Below are positions 7,386 to 10,814 of a stretch of DNA of 10,814 nucleotides, piece by piece (position 1 is the first letter of the stretch; each line of letters begins with the position of its first letter). The notes beneath the pieces were generated by a model, which saw nothing but the letters and a program-made list of their open reading frames with translations, had not been told where the DNA came from and searched no databases. The translations under genes and the position numbers were made by a program. This DNA comes from Firmicutes bacterium UBA6648 (lineage in GTDB: Bacteria > Bacillota > Clostridia > Peptostreptococcales > Anaerovoracaceae), in the NCBI GenBank assembly GCA_002455605.1, contig DKLE01000143.1, forward strand, positions 1-10,814. The letters are read 5' to 3'.

Positions 7386-7414
7386 TTGAAACATTTAAAA
7401 TACAGCGGTATAAT
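7386..7414 (+). promoter_or_regulatory. Promoter of the zinc-uptake operon
   Basis: TTGAAA (7386-7391), exactly 17 bases, TATAAT (7409-7414). Transcription is expected to start near 7421, inside the palindrome that follows. Confidence 0.85.
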
Positions 7415-7421
7415 ATTGACG

Positions 7422-7444
7422 CAAATGCAAATCGTTTGCAATTG
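7422..7444. promoter_or_regulatory. Palindromic candidate metal-repressor operator (possibly Zur)
   Basis: Arms TGCAAA (7426-7431) and TTTGCA (7435-7440) surround TCG; one mismatch further out, CAA (7422-7424) pairs with TTG (7442-7444), giving a 23-bp imperfect palindrome centred on 7433. It begins eight bases after the -10 hexamer and covers the expected transcription start, the place for a blocking repressor. Since the operon's last gene encodes a Zur-like protein, that protein is the natural candidate. The sequence does not match the Bacillus Zur consensus, so the assignment is inferred from position and context. Confidence 0.6.
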
Positions 7445-7473
7445 TATTATATATTAGCATAAGAAGTGGAATG

Positions 7474-7480
7474 AAGGAGA
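7474..7480 (+). promoter_or_regulatory. Ribosome binding site that sets the znuA start at 7486
   Basis: AAGGAGA ends five bases before ATG 7486. An in-frame ATG at 7471 would place this site inside the coding region and has only a weak AGAAGTGGA in front of it. Confidence 0.75.
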
Positions 7481-7485
7481 GTAGG

Positions 7486-8370
7486 ATGAAAATAAAAAAA
7501 CGAAGTTTAATGGTTTGTTTGGCAGTGATGATAAGCCTGTTGGCCGCAGGGTGCACCGATAAAAATCAGCAGTCAGAAGACACAAATAAAAGCAGTGATA
7601 CGAAACTAATGGTGGCGGTAACCATTGTGCCGGAAAAAACTTTTGTAGAAGCAGTTTGCGGTGATTTAGTGGATGTCATTACTCTTGTACCGCCGGGAAG
7701 CAGCCCGGAAAACTACGAACCCACACCTCGTGAAAAAGAAAAGTTTTCAGAAGCAGCAGTTTATTTTGCTGTGGGAGTACCTACGGAAGCCTCAAATATA
7801 TTGGCTCATACGGGGGATGTAAAAGTTGTGGCACTTCAGGATAAGGTTTCAGCAGTACATCCGGACAGAACTTTTGAATCCGGTGAAAGGGATCCTCATA
7901 TTTGGCTTTCTCCTAAAAGGGTAAAGGTAATGGTACAGACAATTGCTGAAGAAATGGGTGAGCTGGATAAAGAAAATAAAGAGGTATATGCTGCAAATGC
8001 AGAGCAATATATAGAACAGCTGAATCAATTAGACAAAGATATAGAAGCTTCATTAAAAGAGGTAAAAAACCGAAAGTTTATTGTATATCATCCGGCTTTT
8101 GGATACATTGCCGAAGATTATAATCTGCAAATGTATGCGTTAGAAGAAGAGGGGAAAGAATCCACCATACAGCATTTACAGGAAATGATCGATCTTGCTA
8201 AAGCAGAAAATATAAAGGTGATTTTTTATCAGGAAGAAATTGACAGCAGTCAATCTCAGGCTTTTGCGGAAGAGATCGGCGGAGAGACTATGAAGCTGGA
8301 GCCTTTAGCAGCTGACTATATAGAAAATCTTAAGAAGATGGCTGAAACAATGGCGGAGGTAATGCAGTGA
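7486..8370 (+). CDS. znuA: Zinc/manganese ABC transporter substrate-binding lipoprotein (ZnuA/TroA-like)
   Basis: Extracytoplasmic metal-binding lipoprotein (cluster 9, TroA fold) that hands a divalent metal to the membrane permease. From ATG 7486 it has 294 residues: a basic N-terminus, hydrophobic segment and lipobox LAAGC with Cys23 as lipidation site, then a polar linker. Recognisable metal-site motifs are DPHIWLSP (His138), YHPAFGY (His202) and the C-terminal LEPLAADY (Glu272, at the position where others have Asp). The first ligand is unusual: the canonical PHxYEP reads PENYEP here, with Glu75 in place of His. The His-rich loop found in many ZnuA proteins is absent. Metal specificity is therefore uncertain; the Zur-like gene in the same operon argues for zinc. 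The stop overlaps the GTG start of the ATPase gene. Calling it znuA rests on context as well as family. Confidence 0.85.
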   Translation: MKIKKRSLMVCLAVMISLLAAGCTDKNQQSEDTNKSSDTKLMVAVTIVPEKTFVEAVCGDLVDVITLVPPGSSPENYEPTPREKEKFSEAAVYFAVGVPTEASNILAHTGDVKVVALQDKVSAVHPDRTFESGERDPHIWLSPKRVKVMVQTIAEEMGELDKENKEVYAANAEQYIEQLNQLDKDIEASLKEVKNRKFIVYHPAFGYIAEDYNLQMYALEEEGKESTIQHLQEMIDLAKAENIKVIFYQEEIDSSQSQAFAEEIGGETMKLEPLAADYIENLKKMAETMAEVMQ

Positions 8371-9155
8371 AGCAAGTTGCTGTTAAAATAGAAGATGTAT
8401 CTGTTTATTATGATAAAACACGGGCTCTTTCAAATGTCACTCTGAACATAGAAGAAGGAGAATATTTAGGTATTATCGGGCCTAATGGAGGCGGAAAGAC
8501 TACTCTTTTAAAAGCTATTCTGGGTTTGATTCCTATCAATAGCGGTGCCATAGAGCTATACGGAAGAAAAATCAGCAGAAATCGAAAAACCATAGGATAT
8601 GTTCCCCAGTTTGCTTCGATGGATAAGAAATTTCCCATTTCGGTACGGGAAGTGGTTTTGATGGGAGGCTTAAAACAAGGACTTTCTCCGTTTTTCAGAT
8701 TCAGTACGGAAGATAAGAGCAAAGCAGATGAGGCATTAGCTAAAGTAGGAATATACGATCTGTCAGAAAGACAGATTTCAGAGCTCTCCGGAGGGGAGTT
8801 TCAGAGGATGCTGATCGCCAGAGCTCTCACCGCAGAGCCTAGAATTTTAATTTTAGACGAACCGACAGCTAGCGTGGATGCTATCTCAAGAGAACAAATA
8901 TACCAGCTTTTAAACCAATTAAATGAAGAAATGACCATTATTCTCGTTACCCATGATTTGTTGGCGGTCTCTTCTCAGGTGAACCGTCTGGCCTGTTTAA
9001 ATGAAAAGTTAGTATACCACGGTAAACCGGAGCTGACAGAAGCTGTGGTCACCAATCTTTACGGCTGCCCGGTGGATATACTTTGCAAGGAAGTCTCAGA
9101 TAAGAAAGGAAGTCACTGCGAGGAGGGAACACACATTGATTCATGCAATAATTAA
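8367..9155 (+). CDS. znuC: Zinc/manganese ABC transporter ATP-binding protein (ZnuC-like)
   Basis: ATPase subunit that drives metal import, cytoplasmic and bound to the permease. In 262 residues it shows Walker A GPNGGGKTT (38-46), the Q-loop in GYVPQFASMDKKFP, the ABC signature LSGGEFQRMLIARAL, Walker B ILILDEP with TASVD, and the switch His in LVTHD. The MDKKFPISVREVVLMG region is characteristic of the zinc/manganese importer ATPases. The GTG start shares GTGA with the stop of the lipoprotein gene and has GGAGG seven bases upstream, implying translational coupling. The C-terminal tail contains Cys and His (SHCEEGTHIDSC), coinciding with the overlap with the permease gene; whether it binds metal is unknown. 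Confidence 0.92.
   Translation: MKQVAVKIEDVSVYYDKTRALSNVTLNIEEGEYLGIIGPNGGGKTTLLKAILGLIPINSGAIELYGRKISRNRKTIGYVPQFASMDKKFPISVREVVLMGGLKQGLSPFFRFSTEDKSKADEALAKVGIYDLSERQISELSGGEFQRMLIARALTAEPRILILDEPTASVDAISREQIYQLLNQLNEEMTIILVTHDLLAVSSQVNRLACLNEKLVYHGKPELTEAVVTNLYGCPVDILCKEVSDKKGSHCEEGTHIDSCNN
9121..9127 (+). promoter_or_regulatory. Ribosome binding site for the TTG start of the permease gene
   Basis: AGGAGGG lies eight bases before TTG 9136, inside the end of the ATPase gene. The nearby ATG at 9143 is in another frame. Confidence 0.75.
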
Positions 9156-9972
9156 GTATCAGTTTTTACAAAATGCTGTTTTGGCAGGTTTGCTTGCCAG
9201 TATCGTTTGCGGCATTATCGGAGTGATTATAGTGGAGAAAAAACTGGTGATGATGAGCGGAGGAATTGCCCATACCTCGTATGGGGGAGTGGGCCTTGGC
9301 TATCTTTTGGGTTTTGAGCCCATACTGGGAGCCTTTGCTTTTTCTGTAGGCGCAGCACTGGGCATTGGATTTATTCGAAGAAAATGGGGAGCACGCTCCG
9401 ATGTAATCATCGGAATGTTTTGGTCCCTTGGAATGGCCTTGGGAATTTTATTTATTTCGTTAATGGAGGGATATCCGCCGGATTTAACCTCTTATTTATT
9501 TGGAAATATCTTATCCGTAACCAAATCGGATCTTCACCTGATGATTGGGCTATCCATTGCAGTAGTGCTGATCATCATTGCTTTATTTAATGATTGGAAA
9601 TCCTATCTTTTTGATGAAGAATTTGCTTCCATCATCGGTATAAAAACGGCACTGTTGGAATACTTACTCTTAGTTCTGACTGCAATGACAGTGGTGGTTC
9701 TCATTCGTGTGGTAGGTATTATTTTAGTGCTGTCTTTATTGACAACTCCCGCAGCGGTGGCTGAAAGTTTTTCAAACAAATTAGAAGGGAGAATGGTTTA
9801 TGCTATTGTGCTTGGTAATATTTTTTGTTTTGCCGGGCTGTGGATATCCTATATAACAAATATCGCATCAGGAGCTTCTATAGTAATTTTATCTGTTTTA
9901 TGTTATCTTTTATGTTATGGAATACGTTATGCCAATAAAAAGATCCGAGGAAGCAGAATGGCAAACGCATAA
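9136..9972 (+). CDS. znuB: Zinc/manganese ABC transporter permease (ZnuB-like, ABC-3 family)
   Basis: Membrane channel subunit of the metal importer. The 278 residues contain about seven to eight hydrophobic helices. Family hallmarks are the N-terminal FLQNAVLAGLLASI and the following MSGGIAHTSYGGVGLGYLLG segment, and the RVVGIILVLSLLTTPAAVA stretch that contains the ATPase-coupling region. The only sensible start is TTG 9136 with its strong AGGAGGG; it overlaps the ATPase gene by 20 bases. The C-terminus is short and basic (YANKKIRGSRMANA), consistent with a cytoplasmic end. It forms the importer with the preceding lipoprotein and ATPase. Confidence 0.92.
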   Translation: MIHAIIKYQFLQNAVLAGLLASIVCGIIGVIIVEKKLVMMSGGIAHTSYGGVGLGYLLGFEPILGAFAFSVGAALGIGFIRRKWGARSDVIIGMFWSLGMALGILFISLMEGYPPDLTSYLFGNILSVTKSDLHLMIGLSIAVVLIIIALFNDWKSYLFDEEFASIIGIKTALLEYLLLVLTAMTVVVLIRVVGIILVLSLLTTPAAVAESFSNKLEGRMVYAIVLGNIFCFAGLWISYITNIASGASIVILSVLCYLLCYGIRYANKKIRGSRMANA

Positions 9973-9998
9973 CAATTAAAGATTCGGAGTGTAAGTAA

Positions 9999-10454
9999 AT
10001 GGGGGAAAATAGAATAAGCCAAAGCCTGCTAAAAGAGCGAGGCCTGAAAAATACAAAACATAGAACGACTATTTTAGAATTTTTAAAAGACATTAGGCAG
10101 CCAGTAACCGCTGAACAAATATATTGTGATCTGAAAGAAAAAAATATTTCCATAAATTTGTCTACTGTATATCGGACACTGGAAACTCTCAGTGACAAAG
10201 AATTAATTTTAAGACACAGTGTTGCCGGTGAGAGTAAAGCTTTGTTTGAATATAACAACAGAATTCATAAACATTATCTGATTTGTATAGGCTGCAAAAA
10301 AATCCTGTCTGTTGAGAATTGTCCTTTGCATGAGTATGAAAAGATCTTAGAGAAAAATACAGACTTTCTGATAACGGGACATAAACTGGATGTATACGGA
10401 TATTGCCCTGAATGTCAGAAAAAAGGGCTGGCAGGAAGCTTATCTAAGGATTGA
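9999..10454 (+). CDS. zur: Fur-family metalloregulator, Zur-like
   Basis: DNA-binding repressor of the Fur superfamily, 151 residues. The N-terminal winged helix includes the recognition-helix stretch NLSTVYRTLETLSDKELI. The C-terminal dimerisation domain carries two CxxC pairs (Cys96/Cys99 and Cys136/Cys139) that hold structural zinc, and His90 and His92 in the IHKHYLICIGC segment. The ENCPLHEYE and ITGHKLDVYGYCPEC stretches resemble, from memory, the corresponding parts of Bacillus subtilis Zur (a Cys before Pro, and GHKxxxYGxCPxC) better than Fur or PerR. It follows the permease gene by only 26 bases, with CGGAG nine bases before the ATG, so it is co-transcribed with the importer it probably represses when zinc is sufficient. 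Fur, PerR or a manganese sensor cannot be excluded from sequence alone. Confidence 0.85.
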   Translation: MGENRISQSLLKERGLKNTKHRTTILEFLKDIRQPVTAEQIYCDLKEKNISINLSTVYRTLETLSDKELILRHSVAGESKALFEYNNRIHKHYLICIGCKKILSVENCPLHEYEKILEKNTDFLITGHKLDVYGYCPECQKKGLAGSLSKD

Positions 10455-10466
10455 AAAGAGCTCATG

Positions 10467-10497
10467 AAAAAACGGCTTTCAATAAAGAAAGCCGTTT
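10467..10497. terminator. Convergent-gene terminator between zur and the NifX-like gene
   Basis: Perfect 11-bp stem AAACGGCTTTC (10470-10480) with GAAAGCCGTTT (10487-10497), 6-base loop. Read on the minus strand it ends in TTTTTT, on the plus strand only in TTT, so it is better suited to the minus-strand gene but lies 15 bases after zur and probably serves both. Confidence 0.8.
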
Positions 10498-10517
10498 CAG
10501 TCAAGAGTAGTTACTGA

Positions 10518-10814
10518 TTAGTGCCCGCATTCATCACTATGCTGATGTTCATGGCAAACTGTACCGGTAGACTTTAATTTTCCCTGCAAAAACTTTTCTG
10601 CTGCTGCTTCTGCATCTCCGTAGGCCCCGGTAATCACTTTAATCTTTTTATCATTAAAAATATCCATGGCTCCCCCGCCCATTCCTCCTGAAATAATAAC
10701 ATTAATACCCAAATCGTTTAGATAGTTGGGTAAAAATCCCGGCTTATGTCCCGGATTGGCTATGGATTTGCTTCTGATAATTCTTCCGCCTTCACAATCA
10801 TAAATCATAAAATT
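10518..10814 (-). CDS. NifX/NifB-like iron-molybdenum cofactor family protein (N-terminus outside the window)
   Basis: Member of the dinitrogenase iron-molybdenum cofactor family (ribonuclease H-like fold), small proteins that bind iron-sulfur or molybdenum-iron clusters and occur widely in anaerobes without nitrogenase. Visible are the family's NPGHKPGFLPNYL stretch, the INVIISGGMGGGAMDIF core and the ITGAYGDAEAAAEKFLQGKL helix. The ATG at 10808 would begin in the middle of the usual first strands: relatives have about 20 more residues (a MKIAVPxxxxxVxxHFG-type start), and the frame is open to the window end, so the gene is probably cut. The C-terminus is a His/Cys-rich tail (CHEHQHSDECGH) suggesting metal binding. 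No nif genes are visible. It converges on the zinc operon, and no functional link to it can be shown. Confidence 0.85.
   Translation of the reverse strand, partial: NFMIYDCEGGRIIRSKSIANPGHKPGFLPNYLNDLGINVIISGGMGGGAMDIFNDKKIKVITGAYGDAEAAAEKFLQGKLKSTGTVCHEHQHSDECGH

Noticed and set aside
7416..7450. TTGACG (7416-7421) with TATTAT (7445-7450) as an alternative zinc-operon promoter
   Set aside because: The spacing is 23 bases, too long for a normal promoter; TTGAAA-17-TATAAT just upstream is far better.
9878..10258. Minus-strand open frame of 126 codons opposite znuB and zur
   Set aside because: It is antisense to two well-recognised genes and has no domain or ribosome binding site.
1..10814. 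Mobile element, CRISPR array, tRNA or rRNA gene, or a defence system
   Set aside because: No transposase, integrase, repeat-spacer pattern, RNA gene or unknown multi-gene cassette is visible; every sizeable gene belongs to a recognised housekeeping family.

Overview
The window looks like chromosomal DNA of a low-GC, anaerobic Gram-positive bacterium, most likely a member of the Clostridia. The grounds are AT-rich coding with strong AGGAGG-type ribosome binding sites, TTG and GTG starts, a CIRCE heat-shock operator, a pyruvate formate-lyase behind a ZTP (pfl-motif) riboswitch, small LysM proteins, and a NifX-like iron-molybdenum cofactor family protein. I see no sign of recent transfer: no transposase, integrase, tRNA, CRISPR array or long repeat.

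Layout, left to right. (1) Positions 1-813 hold the C-terminal part of a cardiolipin synthase, cut by the window edge. A hairpin terminator that can work in both directions separates it from a convergent small two-LysM protein (867-1217, minus). (2) Divergent from the LysM gene is a membrane M50 (site-2 protease-like) metalloprotease, probably starting at a TTG at 1344 and ending in a strong terminator. (3) A perfect CIRCE operator (2158-2184) precedes clpB (2261-4855), a full-length disaggregase. (4) A strong promoter, a ZTP riboswitch aptamer and an overlapping intrinsic terminator (4869-5026) control pflB (5078-7306), pyruvate formate-lyase. (5) A tight operon at 7486-10454 encodes a high-affinity zinc (or manganese) ABC importer (lipoprotein, ATPase, permease) followed by a Zur-like Fur-family repressor. 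A 23-bp imperfect palindrome lies just downstream of the -10 of the operon promoter and is a good candidate repressor site. (6) At the right edge, on the minus strand and cut by the window end, lies a NifX/NifB-like protein with a His/Cys-rich tail.

How the genes work together. The zinc operon appears self-contained: importer, sensor-repressor and operator in one unit, with overlapping genes for translational coupling. The pflB leader links formate production to one-carbon status: ZTP accumulates when 10-formyl-tetrahydrofolate is short, the aptamer would then prevent the terminator, and more formate for one-carbon metabolism would be made. clpB is probably repressed by HrcA through CIRCE. 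The remaining genes (phospholipid synthesis, intramembrane protease, LysM protein, NifX-like protein) show no obvious functional link to these units.

Nothing here is clearly a new type of system. The points most worth a second look are the riboswitch with its compensatory pseudoknot bases, the candidate metal-repressor palindrome, and a substrate-binding protein that lacks the usual first histidine ligand.
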